The notes: generated from the sequence alone by a model not told the origin. DNA of 64,000 bases from Nitrososphaerota archaeon (GCA_024860875.1 JACPSZ010000017.1:62001-126000), one strand, 5' to 3'; positions 37,975 to 46,681 are shown, counted from the first letter of the stretch. Translations and numbers: made by a program.

Positions 37975-38049
37975 GTTCTCTGTTGGGCAGTAGACAGGTC
38001 CTGTTGCAAAAACTGCATCATACTTCAATCAATCTTAAAAAGGAAGCCA
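37975..38049 (+). pseudogene. Remnant of HxlR regulator C-terminus
   Basis: VLCWAVDRSCCKNCIILQSILKRK versus VVNWAVDRSSHKDCIILQSVLRGR at the end of 45195..45560. Confidence 0.65.
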
Positions 38050-38109
38050 ACAGCCTGTAGATGACCACCGTGAGCAAGACATTGGCTTTGTATCCTAGAT
38101 TACCAAATG

Positions 38110-38781
38110 TTAGAGGTATCCTTTGGCAAATAGCCTGCCCATCGCACCAAGCTGGGCAATCTTTTCTCTTCCTTGATCAACGGTTTCAACTAAACCTAAC
38201 TCTATTAGCCCAAAAGAGTCCCTGTCTCCATTAAAATGATACGACACAAGAGGAGGACTCATTTTCACCTTCTCAGCCAGAGACTCGAGATTTACGGATC
38301 CCTCCATCAATGCTCTCAGAATCTTCATCTTGCTCTCGGATATGATCTTGGCGTAAGAAAATCTGAGCATGGGCAGTAGCCTCGGTTCATTGTCCATGAT
38401 GCCAAAAGCCCTTACTCCATTGACATAGCAGGCGCTCAGAACTGCGCATGTGGTTATTCTGTCGCCAGTAGAGACGTTAACAAGCAGTCGTTCCTCTCCT
38501 TCAATCTTCTTCAAATTGGCGAGGAACTCGAAAGCGCTCTCAATGGGATCCCCTTTCAGTTCATACGCTTCAACGGGTATCTGGAATCTAACTAGATCTT
38601 GCTTGAGTTTGTCAAGATCTTTTTTTTGGGCAGCCTGATATAGAAGGATTATCTTCTTTGTCGGAAACTGTCTTATGCCTACAAACAAAGCATCAGGATT
38701 ATCTCCCATAGGGGCAACGACAACATATTCAGGCATATTTTGAACAATTAATTTCTCACTATTAAGCCCTTGTTTTAACAT
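38110..38781 (-). CDS. CARF-like plus winged-HTH transcriptional regulator (Csa3/DUF6293-like)
   Basis: N-terminal Rossmann-like domain with LLVNVSTGDRITTCAVLSACYVNGVRAFGI; C-terminal KILRALMEGSVNLESLAEKVKMSPPLVSYHF wHTH. Confidence 0.7.
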   Translation of the reverse strand: MLKQGLNSEKLIVQNMPEYVVVAPMGDNPDALFVGIRQFPTKKIILLYQAAQKKDLDKLKQDLVRFQIPVEAYELKGDPIESAFEFLANLKKIEGEERLLVNVSTGDRITTCAVLSACYVNGVRAFGIMDNEPRLLPMLRFSYAKIISESKMKILRALMEGSVNLESLAEKVKMSPPLVSYHFNGDRDSFGLIELGLVETVDQGREKIAQLGAMGRLFAKGYL

Positions 38782-38824
38782 TTAAGGGGAACACTCATTA
38801 AGATTTTCTTAACTAAAACAACCT

Positions 38825-39328
38825 ATGAATGCTAAGGTATTAGGGATAATCACCCTCATAGTTGGATTAGTAGCAGGAACAGGAATAGGCTATGCAGTGC
38901 AAGGCAGTAACACAGCCTCACTCCAGAAAGATGCAGCGTACTGGCGTCAGGCAACTGCTATCTTTGAACCTGCCCCGCTCAAAACGATGACAGATCATTT
39001 GGTGTACATGACCCCCGATGGAAAGATGATGCTTGCTTACCAGTTTGACAATTTGGACCTATCAAAGGCTCAGAACCTCAACTGGATAGCTCTTGGTATA
39101 CCTGGTAAATGGTGCAAGGAAGACCAGCAGAGAGTCGAGCAGCAATTCGGACCTGGTTTCACACATTTCCATGACCTCGTGAAGGATACACACGGTGGGT
39201 CGGTTACAGGTCAGGATGGAGTATGGTTCAAGCACAACGCTGTTAGACAATTCGAAGCACCGTGGGGAGCGGTTGGGCCAGGCGTGGACACTAAATTCAT
39301 GCCTACACAAGCTCCATCCTGCGCATAA
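38825..39328 (+). CDS. Exported/anchored protein of unknown function
   Basis: Signal MNAKVLGIITLIVGLVAGTGIGYAVQG; no family recognised. Confidence 0.7.
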   Translation: MNAKVLGIITLIVGLVAGTGIGYAVQGSNTASLQKDAAYWRQATAIFEPAPLKTMTDHLVYMTPDGKMMLAYQFDNLDLSKAQNLNWIALGIPGKWCKEDQQRVEQQFGPGFTHFHDLVKDTHGGSVTGQDGVWFKHNAVRQFEAPWGAVGPGVDTKFMPTQAPSCA

Positions 39329-39359
39329 GTAATCGTCATAGTAGAAAGCGGCGACAGTA

Positions 39360-39782
39360 TTGGCTACTAGAGCTACCACAGTAGCAATAGGTATAGTGGT
39401 AGTAGTTGCTGCTATCATCGCTGTATTCTTTACAGCGCAGGCCGGTAATTCCGTAGGATCACGGACAGCCGCAGAAGTAGCTATAGCGCTCAATGCGTAC
39501 ATTGCCCCTGCTAATTGGGAATCTGGTTATTTGATTGATGACAAGTTCTATGCGCCTAGTACAGTTACAATCAGGGTAGGAGAATCAATAAGGTGGACAA
39601 ACAGAGACACTACTATACATACGGTAACCTCGCAAAAGGTGCCTAATGGAGCGAGCACATTTGATTCGAGTTTCGTAGATCCAAGCAAGACAGTCGTTTT
39701 TACATTTAGAGCAGCAGGAGAATATGAATACTTTTGTACGTTGCATCCCTATATGGGCGGAAAGGTTCAAGTCCTGCCATAA
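39360..39782 (+). CDS. Membrane-anchored plastocyanin-like cupredoxin
   Basis: YAPSTVTIRVGESIRWTNRDTTIHTVTS; GEYEYFCTLHPYMGGKVQV. Confidence 0.9.
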   Translation: MATRATTVAIGIVVVVAAIIAVFFTAQAGNSVGSRTAAEVAIALNAYIAPANWESGYLIDDKFYAPSTVTIRVGESIRWTNRDTTIHTVTSQKVPNGASTFDSSFVDPSKTVVFTFRAAGEYEYFCTLHPYMGGKVQVLP

Positions 39783-40690
39783 TGTACAGAAGGTCTTTTC
39801 TACTTCTAACCCTTGCATGGTTTGTATTAGTTGTGCCTCCGGCATTCGCTCATGAGCAGGAGGCATTAATCGGGAAGTACAAAATAAAATTCAATGTTAT
39901 CCCTGACGAACCATCGGTTGGAAAAATTGCCGTGCCCGTTGTTTTCACCTACAAAGTCGAGCTGGTAGATCTTGGGCAAGAGGTACAAATCAACCTCATC
40001 AGGATAAACATTACATCGCCAAGTGGGAATTTGGCTCAACATCTCTATCAAGGAGATCGAGCTTTCCATATAATGACAGAAGCGGGACAGCACAAAGTTG
40101 ATGCGGTATTGACACTTGCAGATGGTACGATATTGCCTACGAATTTTTTGGTTGCAGTACTACAAGAAGGTTCAAGCACTAGTCCTTTTGAAATGTTCTT
40201 TCTCAGTTTATCCGTTTTTGGTCCTATTTCGCTTATCAAAGCTGTGCACATCGGTGCAGCGGCAATTTGGATAGGAACTTCATTCCATACTTTTCTGGTT
40301 GTCAGATCCCCTGACAATGGAAGCAAGATATCTCTAATGAATAGCAAGTATGGTAATGCTCTGCTCTACACTACAACTTTTGCGGTAGGTATTGTTGTAT
40401 CAACCGGATTGATCAATGCAATCTACAAACACAGAATTGATTTTGATTCTCTTGTGAATACTGCGTATGGATTGACTCTCTTTGTAAAGATGCTGGCTGT
40501 TATTCCCGTTCTGATATTTGGGGGTTTGATAGAATTTCGATACTTGCCAAGGCTACGAAGTCCTAATTCTGGGCGGATGAAGAATCAGGCGATTCTGCGC
40601 TTGAAGACACTTTTGATAGCTGAATTATCCCTCTTCGCGCTAATAGTCTTCGTAGCAACAGTATTTACTGCATTGCATCCATCTGCATGA
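39782..40690 (+). CDS. CopD-like copper transport membrane protein
   Basis: Signal peptide, HEQEALIGKYKIKFNV, then multi-TM region ISLIKAVHIGAAAIWIGTSFHTFLV. Confidence 0.72.
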   Translation: MYRRSFLLLTLAWFVLVVPPAFAHEQEALIGKYKIKFNVIPDEPSVGKIAVPVVFTYKVELVDLGQEVQINLIRINITSPSGNLAQHLYQGDRAFHIMTEAGQHKVDAVLTLADGTILPTNFLVAVLQEGSSTSPFEMFFLSLSVFGPISLIKAVHIGAAAIWIGTSFHTFLVVRSPDNGSKISLMNSKYGNALLYTTTFAVGIVVSTGLINAIYKHRIDFDSLVNTAYGLTLFVKMLAVIPVLIFGGLIEFRYLPRLRSPNSGRMKNQAILRLKTLLIAELSLFALIVFVATVFTALHPSA

Positions 40691-40780
40691 AGAACTGGAA
40701 CCCTGCACCAATCAGCAAATCTCATCATAATCACGAGCGGTTTACTTCTTCTAGGAAGTAAATACCATTTTACCGTGTTC

Positions 40781-40799
40781 ATTAAGGCAAAGCCTTAAT
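40781..40799. promoter_or_regulatory. Palindrome ATTAAGGC-AAA-GCCTTAAT upstream of DUF1059 gene
   Basis: Perfect 8-bp arms, 3-nt spacer, ~45 bp upstream of ATG at 40844. Confidence 0.45.
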
Positions 40800-40843
40800 A
40801 CTTAAGGGCAACGGTTAATTATTATTTTGCTTAACAAAAGAAC

Positions 40844-40999
40844 ATGGCAAAGTTGCTATCATGTGACTGTGGGTGGACTGTAATCTCTCCTCAGGGAGAA
40901 GCCGATGTCAAGAAGCATGCTATGATACACGTGGAAGATGCGCATCCCGGCATGAATATGACCGAGGAGCAGACCGCAAAGCTGATAAAAACAGTCTAA
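40844..40999 (+). CDS. DUF1059-like small protein
   Basis: 51-aa ORF MAKLLSCDCGWTVISPQGEADVKKHAMIHVEDAHPGMNMTEEQTAKLIKTV. Confidence 0.75.
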   Translation: MAKLLSCDCGWTVISPQGEADVKKHAMIHVEDAHPGMNMTEEQTAKLIKTV

Positions 41000-41027
41000 C
41001 CTATTTTCTATTGTTATAGTGGTCTAA

Positions 41028-41264
41028 GTGCGCCCAAGGATACAGAGGACAATAACGGTGCTCGAAACCAGAGGAGTCTTCGGAACCTGTAACTGCGGGG
41101 GAAGAGTACTGTACTACAGCGACTCTGGCGTAAAGTGTGAATCCTGCGGCAAGCTCTACGGTGTATGGAGTATAAGGCATAAGCAGGCTGAAAAGCCTGG
41201 AAGGCCGTTCGACCAAGGCTCAGAGCAAGACTTGTGGGTCCCGAAGGGATCTGCACTAGGGTGA
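41028..41264 (+). CDS. Small zinc-ribbon protein
   Basis: CNCGGRVLYYSDSGVKCESCGKLYGVW. Confidence 0.6.
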   Translation: MRPRIQRTITVLETRGVFGTCNCGGRVLYYSDSGVKCESCGKLYGVWSIRHKQAEKPGRPFDQGSEQDLWVPKGSALG

Positions 41265-41399
41265 AATCCTCTCCGCTGATTTTTTAACACCATTGGTTCT
41301 TCTTAGTGCAGAATATTGGTGCTGATGATCCGCAGACAGGACAGATAAAGTCCATCAGATATGTAATGGTAAGGACAACTCAATAAGCCGAACCTGAAT

Positions 41400-41790
41400 C
41401 TACTTGATTTTATCTATTCTTTTGCCTTTCTCAATCATCGAACATGAGCAATGGGCCATGACGGTTCCCTTCTTTGATAGTGCCCACTGTAAGAGAGGGA
41501 TTATAGCTTCCCTTAGGGCCATCCCGTCCCTTGTAAGACTGTAATCCACCCTTGGCGGAATCTCATTAAAAGCCTCACGTATAACTAAATTGCTCCTATT
41601 CAATTCTTTCAGCGTATCTGCTAAAGTCTTAGGGCTTATGCCTTCCAACTCCTTCATCAAATTATTATACCTTATCCTCCCATGGTTCCCAATCTCGTTA
41701 ATGATTAACAAAGCCCACTTCTTGCTGATTATGTCAAACACACCTTCAAGGGGACAGAGACAGATTACGTTCGTAATGCTATTGGCCATG
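41400..41790 (-). CDS. HxlR-family transcriptional regulator
   Basis: MANSITNVICLCPLEGVFDIISKKWALLIINEIGNHGRIRYNNLMKELEGISPKTLADTLKEL (internal start; ORF track extends to 41891). Confidence 0.9.
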
Positions 41791-41794
41791 AACA

Positions 41795-41815
41795 ATACTA
41801 TAAAACTTATAGTAT
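41795..41815. promoter_or_regulatory. HxlR-type operator candidate ATACTATAA-AAC-TTATAGTAT
   Basis: Perfect 9-bp palindrome; related 19-nt motifs at 41906, 44515 and 45165. Confidence 0.65.
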
Positions 41816-41905
41816 AAATGCTTGCCACACTGTAGCACAGATAGAGAGATGAATCTATCACAATAACTTGTAGCTGGGAAACTATACCCAACTGTAGCTA
41901 CTACA

Positions 41906-41924
41906 ATGCTATAAACTATGTAGT
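41906..41924. promoter_or_regulatory. HxlR-type operator candidate ATGCTATAAACTATGTAGT
   Basis: Upstream of the 41962 peptide gene and merA. Confidence 0.45.
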
Positions 41925-41961
41925 TTAAATACTATTAATAGTATAGTTATGCCGACATAAA

Positions 41962-42066
41962 ATGTGTGATTGTTGTAGCGTGGCTCCAGATAAGGAAAAG
42001 ACTGAGGCATCCGAGGAAGTAGAAGAAATAACCACAGAGGTAAAGAAAAAGCCAAAGCTCCTGTAG
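41962..42066 (+). CDS. 34-aa Cys-rich peptide MCDCCSVAPDKEKTEASEEVEEITTEVKKKPKLL
   Basis: Short ORF upstream of merA and downstream of an operator-like palindrome; N-terminal MCDCC metal-binding-like motif. Confidence 0.5.
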   Translation: MCDCCSVAPDKEKTEASEEVEEITTEVKKKPKLL

Positions 42067-42114
42067 ACATAAGTGATTATGTCTACAATTTTTCTTTAAA
42101 ATGGAGTAGACGCG

Positions 42115-43533
42115 GTGTTGGGTAGTAAGTACGACCTCATTATCCTAGGGCAGGGCTCAGGTGCATTCGCTGCAGCAATCAAGGCAAACGAACTGGGTAT
42201 CAAAACCGCAATGGTTGGCGGAAATGCCACAAGGGGTGCAGTTATTGGAGGGACATGTGTTAACGTTGGTTGTGTTCCAAGCAAGAATCTATTGACTGTA
42301 GGAAACGAATTCTATCAAGCTAAGGATGGTTTTGCAGCAATCAAGTATGGAAACAGTGAGCTTGATTTCAGAAGAGCAATTGGAGAGAAGGATGCACTTG
42401 TAAAAAGATTCAGGAAGGAGAAGTACTCTGACGTGCTCGCAGAACTTCAAAATGTTGAATACATTCCTGAGCTGGGAAGGTTTGGCTCACGCAACGAAGT
42501 AAAGGCAGGAGATCGAACTCTTATGGCAAAGAAGTTCATCATAGCGACCGGAGCAAGAGCGAAGATTCCTTCAATTAAAGGAGCTGATAAGATAGCATTC
42601 CTTACAAATGAAGGGGCGTTGAGTCTGAAAGAGTTTCCAGATTCCATGATCGTAGTAGGAGGGAGAGCTCTTGGGCTTGAGTTTGCCCAGATGTACGCTC
42701 ACTTTGGAACAAAAGTCACCGTCTTGCAGCGTAGCGATAGAATATTGCCAGAGCACGAGCCTGAAATATCACAGGCTTTGCAGCATTATCTGGAGCAGGA
42801 AGGTATTGAGATTTACACCAACGTGAATCTGAAGGAAGTCTCGCAGAATAATAAGACGAAGGTAGTTCGTGCTCTGGTTAACGACGTAAGCAAGGAATTT
42901 AGAGCAGACGAATTGCTTTTTGCAACTGGTAGAACACCAAATACTGAGTATTTGAACCTGAATGCAGTAGGTGTCGAGTTAGACAATAATGGTTTTGTTA
43001 AGGTAAACGAGGAAATGCAAACTTCAGCTCCATATGTGTGGGCAGCGGGAGATGTTATTGGCGAACCGATGCTCGAAACTATCGCAGCGAAGGAGGGAGC
43101 TATTGCTGCAAATAATGCCTTTAATAGCCATAAGAAAAGAATCAACTTCAAAGAGGTCCCTAGCGCTGTATTCACCTATCCTGAAGTGGCTAGCGTAGGT
43201 CTGACCGATGCAGAGGCGAATGGCCAGGGTATAAAGTGTGCATGTGGCATTCTTACGCTGGATCTGGTTCCAAAAGCGCATATCATTGGAGACACCCGCG
43301 GATTAGTAAAGGTAGTAGCGAATAAGGAGACAAAGCAGATTGTGGGCGTACACATTCTGGCTCCCCACGCAGCCGATCTAATCCATGAGGGTGTATTAGC
43401 TGTCAAATTTAAGCTTACAATCGATGACATAATCGACACGGTTCACGTATTCCCCACTCTATCTGAAGGATTGAAATTAGCTGCCCAATCCTTCTACAGA
43501 GATGTCAGCAAAATGAGCTGCTGTACAGAGTAG
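42115..43533 (+). CDS. merA: Mercuric reductase MerA (no NmerA domain)
   Basis: GGTCVNVGCVPSKNLL redox motif; GRALGLEFAQMYAHFGTKVTVLQR; C-terminal SCCTE vicinal cysteines. Confidence 0.93.
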   Translation: MLGSKYDLIILGQGSGAFAAAIKANELGIKTAMVGGNATRGAVIGGTCVNVGCVPSKNLLTVGNEFYQAKDGFAAIKYGNSELDFRRAIGEKDALVKRFRKEKYSDVLAELQNVEYIPELGRFGSRNEVKAGDRTLMAKKFIIATGARAKIPSIKGADKIAFLTNEGALSLKEFPDSMIVVGGRALGLEFAQMYAHFGTKVTVLQRSDRILPEHEPEISQALQHYLEQEGIEIYTNVNLKEVSQNNKTKVVRALVNDVSKEFRADELLFATGRTPNTEYLNLNAVGVELDNNGFVKVNEEMQTSAPYVWAAGDVIGEPMLETIAAKEGAIAANNAFNSHKKRINFKEVPSAVFTYPEVASVGLTDAEANGQGIKCACGILTLDLVPKAHIIGDTRGLVKVVANKETKQIVGVHILAPHAADLIHEGVLAVKFKLTIDDIIDTVHVFPTLSEGLKLAAQSFYRDVSKMSCCTE

Positions 43534-43536
43534 AAA

Positions 43537-44121
43537 GTGTCCTTTTTGCTCTCTACGAAGATTATCTTCGATGTGATTCGTAAGTCACTTTCATACAGAA
43601 TCTACAAGATGCTGGCCATTTTTGCAGGGGTACTATATGCGGTATTCTATCTGTTTGCTACAGGAGTAGTGTCATATTATTCAAGTGCTGATCTTTCGCA
43701 ATTTGCAGCTATACCTTACGTTAGTGTACATTTAGGTAAAGAAATAGGATTCTATCCCTGGATTATATTATACCCTACAAGTAATATGGTGATATCGCTG
43801 CCCTTCTGGACTCTGATTTCCACTGTATTTCTCGCTTTTCTGGTATCTTGCAACACTGCACTTGCTGCTTACTCTATTAGACTAAGATCCACTAACGGTA
43901 CGAAAATATTTGGTATAATGATAGGTGGAGCTGTACCTGCTTCCTTCGGTATCGTGGGTTGCTGTAGCCCCACCCTCGTCATCCTTCTTGGAATGTTGAG
44001 CTTGACATCAATCCTCTGGAAGCTCACTCCGTATCTCACGATAGGTAGCTTCTTCCTTCTTTCTGCTGGCATCTATTATACGGCTAAAGCTACAATCAAT
44101 TGTGAGAGGCGGAATAGATGA
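43537..44121 (+). CDS. Multi-TM membrane protein, putative mercury-related transporter
   Basis: Downstream of merA; several TMs; ASFGIVGCCSPTLVILLG Cys-pair in TM. Confidence 0.6.
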   Translation: MSFLLSTKIIFDVIRKSLSYRIYKMLAIFAGVLYAVFYLFATGVVSYYSSADLSQFAAIPYVSVHLGKEIGFYPWIILYPTSNMVISLPFWTLISTVFLAFLVSCNTALAAYSIRLRSTNGTKIFGIMIGGAVPASFGIVGCCSPTLVILLGMLSLTSILWKLTPYLTIGSFFLLSAGIYYTAKATINCERRNR

Positions 44122-44152
44122 GAGCAGGGAGAACAGAACGAAGGTTAGATCG

Positions 44153-44485
44153 CTAAAAAAGGACTTGCATCACTATTATGGACCAACTCCAAAGACTCAG
44201 TGAAAGAATCGTGCTAATAGTTAGCCAGAAGATTTGTGATGATGAGCGATGTCCCTGCACCCATACCTTGTAGTGAGAATAGCCCAGCAGAATTGCAGAT
44301 GCACCCAACAATGGAACGGTTAGAGGCCGCAGAAAGGTAGCTAGAAAGGCGCTTCCTACACCAAACCAAGAAATAGCCACGGGCAGTATGCAACACCATG
44401 GAAGAGTCATCATTGAGTATAATGGACTCTTCTTCTCTGGCATTCTGCAGAGCTGGATTAACCTTTCTTGCTTCTGTTTGGTCAT
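44153..44485 (-). CDS. MerT/MerC-like small membrane protein
   Basis: About 3 TMs; MMTLPWCCILPVAISWFG vicinal Cys in first TM. Confidence 0.6.
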   Translation of the reverse strand: MTKQKQERLIQLCRMPEKKSPLYSMMTLPWCCILPVAISWFGVGSAFLATFLRPLTVPLLGASAILLGYSHYKVWVQGHRSSSQIFWLTISTILSLSLWSWSIIVMQVLF

Positions 44486-44514
44486 CGCATCTTACTATGC
44501 AATCGATAGTATTT

Positions 44515-44533
44515 ATACTGTCAAGTTTATAGT
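44515..44533. promoter_or_regulatory. HxlR-type operator candidate ATACTGTCAAGTTTATAGT
   Basis: Three differences from the 45165 motif; upstream of 44485 start. Confidence 0.5.
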
Positions 44534-44576
44534 AACATAGAAACTATGCCCCGGGATAGTCTTCGGTCCCTTTGCT

Positions 44577-45137
44577 TTACCTTTGTCCTCCGGGCCACTT
44601 TACCATAGGCATATTCACTACCGCACCGGGTTGTGCTATTGTCAATTGGCCCTGCGACTCAGCCTCTTTTATTCCGTCAACAGACTTGAGTTCTCTTGCG
44701 GTTACACCTTCTTTCCAACTTACCAGCCTTACGGCCCGAAGAGGCGTATAGTCTTTGTCGCCTGGTGTCGAACTGAATACATCAGGCTGAAAGCCAAATG
44801 GTCCACCTCCTTTGACTCCATTGGTGAAAACAAATACATCGCTTAGTGATGCGGCTGGGATCTCTTTTAGACTCGGTACCACTAGGACGGGCGAACCCAT
44901 CATCATCGTCAGCATCGATGCTACCTGCGCATCCGAAGCCTCTGTGTGAATGAATAAGATTTCTTGGCCCTTGTAGAATCCTTTAACTGGTGGCACTACC
45001 ATTGAAGCACTTTGCATTGCCGTTTGAGGAGCAGCCATTTGGCCGCCAAAATAGCCTAGGCTGAAGCCTATAACGATCAAGATTATGCTGATAATGGCAA
45101 CTTTGGAGCTCGAATAACCTGTCTTGCCAACTTGCAT
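44577..45137 (-). CDS. Anchored protein of unknown function
   Basis: N-terminal TM VAIISIILIVIGFSLGYFGG; FYKGQEILFIHTEASDAQVASMLTMMMGSPVLVVPSL. Confidence 0.7.
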   Translation of the reverse strand: MQVGKTGYSSSKVAIISIILIVIGFSLGYFGGQMAAPQTAMQSASMVVPPVKGFYKGQEILFIHTEASDAQVASMLTMMMGSPVLVVPSLKEIPAASLSDVFVFTNGVKGGGPFGFQPDVFSSTPGDKDYTPLRAVRLVSWKEGVTARELKSVDGIKEAESQGQLTIAQPGAVVNMPMVKWPGGQR

Positions 45138-45164
45138 GGCTATACTATTACTAAGTAAGTATTT

Positions 45165-45183
45165 ATACTATAGAGTTTATAGT
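45165..45183. promoter_or_regulatory. HxlR-type operator candidate ATACTATAGAGTTTATAGT
   Basis: Between divergent 44577..45137 and 45195..45560. Confidence 0.55.
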
Positions 45184-45194
45184 TCATAGTAAGT

Positions 45195-45560
45195 ATGCGG
45201 CAAGAAAGTAAGATTATTGATACGTGTCCAATTCAAGGAGTGATAGACATTATAAGCAAGAAATGGGCGATACTGATAGTTGCCGTTCTAGGTAATCGTT
45301 CGGCTATGAGATACAACGATATCTTAAACGAGTTAAAAGGAATTAGCCCCAAGACTTTGGCAGATACGCTCAAGCAGCTTCATGGTTCGGGTATTATCAG
45401 TCGTCAGTCCTTCAACGAAATACCTCCGAGGGTCGAATACTCACTAACCAGAGACGGGGAGAAACTAAGAGACGCGATTATACCGGTCGTTAACTGGGCG
45501 GTGGACCGGTCAAGCCACAAGGACTGCATTATACTCCAGTCCGTTTTGAGGGGAAGGTAG
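45195..45560 (+). CDS. HxlR-family transcriptional regulator
   Basis: CPIQGVIDIISKKWAILIVAVLGNRSAMRYNDILNELKGISPKTLADTLKQLHGSG. Confidence 0.92.
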   Translation: MRQESKIIDTCPIQGVIDIISKKWAILIVAVLGNRSAMRYNDILNELKGISPKTLADTLKQLHGSGIISRQSFNEIPPRVEYSLTRDGEKLRDAIIPVVNWAVDRSSHKDCIILQSVLRGR

Positions 45561-45718
45561 CCCTATGCCTATTTACTTTCGCAACAAGAAGATTGACACT
45601 AGCTCTTCCATCAATAATCCGAAAATTAGATGCGCACCCCGGTATATTGCGCGCGGCCGGCTTACGCATTAGTTCCACAGCTTGGCGGACATTACTCAAT
45701 CGGTCCTCACTTGTAATT

Positions 45719-46000
45719 CTAGGTTTTGGTTCCGTATATAGAGTATATTATAACGGTAAAGCCCGAGGCTGTCATTATCGATCCTACCGTGAGAGCCCAG
45801 AAGATGTCCAAAGCTAGAAATTCAAAAAGGACGCCCTCGACGACCGCTCCAACGGTTATCAACGCGAATCCGATCGAGAGCAATAGCATAGCATTACTAT
45901 GGTTCTGTCGGTGGCTCTTGAAGGCCAGGTAGATTATTATTGCTCCTAATGCTACAACGAGTAACCTAACAATAACCAGAGTAGGGTAGAAGAAGGACAT
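45719..46000 (-). CDS. Small 3-TM membrane protein (DUF7521-like)
   Basis: Paralog of 46409..46681; adjacent to wHTH gene. Confidence 0.65.
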   Translation of the reverse strand: MSFFYPTLVIVRLLVVALGAIIIYLAFKSHRQNHSNAMLLLSIGFALITVGAVVEGVLFEFLALDIFWALTVGSIMTASGFTVIIYSIYGTKT

Positions 46001-46368
46001 TACTTCACCTTCTTAAGGGAAGACCAGAGCCTGTAGAACCTCGTTGTCGCCTCTTCATTCGGAAAGACCTCTACTGTTGTCCCGTTAGACGAGACGAGGA
46101 ACCTGATTTCTCGCGCCACGCTTCTGTACATCGCAAAGCGCTTTCCCTCGGATGTTATCACTGATCGTTCAACCGCTAGGAGCCCTGCTTCCATCAGCTC
46201 GTGAACATAATTATATGCAGTGCTCAACGGGATGTCCAAATCCACTGCCAAGGTCGATGCCGCTTTAGGACTATCGAAGCAGGAGACTAGAATCTGCCTA
46301 AGGCTAACATTACTAAAAGCCTTCATCATTTTACTCCTAGTCTCCTCCTCATCTACACGAACCCACAC
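46000..46368 (-). CDS. Winged-HTH (ArsR-like) regulator
   Basis: LRQILVSCFDSPKAASTLAVDLDIPLSTAYNYVHELMEAGLLAVERSV. Confidence 0.75.
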   Translation of the reverse strand: MWVRVDEEETRSKMMKAFSNVSLRQILVSCFDSPKAASTLAVDLDIPLSTAYNYVHELMEAGLLAVERSVITSEGKRFAMYRSVAREIRFLVSSNGTTVEVFPNEEATTRFYRLWSSLKKVK

Positions 46369-46408
46369 ATGTAATCGCCATTAGACAATGGTGGGTCAGC
46401 TTGACCTA

Positions 46409-46681
46409 TCATCGTCTGGTAAAGATAGAATGGACTATATAGACAAAACCGAAAGCTATCAATGCCGACTCGATGGATTGAACCTCCCAGAAGCCGAGCC
46501 CCGAAAAGGAAAGCAACCCCATTGCCAGCACCGGACCCGCGGTGATCAACGAGAAACCTATGGTAAGACAGAGCATTGAAAAACTGCAGTTCTGCCTATA
46601 TGCCTTAAAGGAGATGAAGGCAGCCAAGCCTCCGAGAGCAATGACAAGACTGTTGGCTAGTAGTAAGATGTATTGTATCAC
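46409..46681 (-). CDS. Small 3-TM membrane protein, paralog of 45719..46000
   Basis: AFISFKAYRQNCSFSMLCLTIGFSLITAGPVLA versus IYLAFKSHRQNHSNAMLLLSIGFALITVGAVVE. Confidence 0.65.
   Translation of the reverse strand: MIQYILLLANSLVIALGGLAAFISFKAYRQNCSFSMLCLTIGFSLITAGPVLAMGLLSFSGLGFWEVQSIESALIAFGFVYIVHSIFTRR

Noticed and set aside
45593-45817. 74-aa plus-strand ORF
   Set aside because: No domain, extends antisense into 45719..46000; probably spurious.
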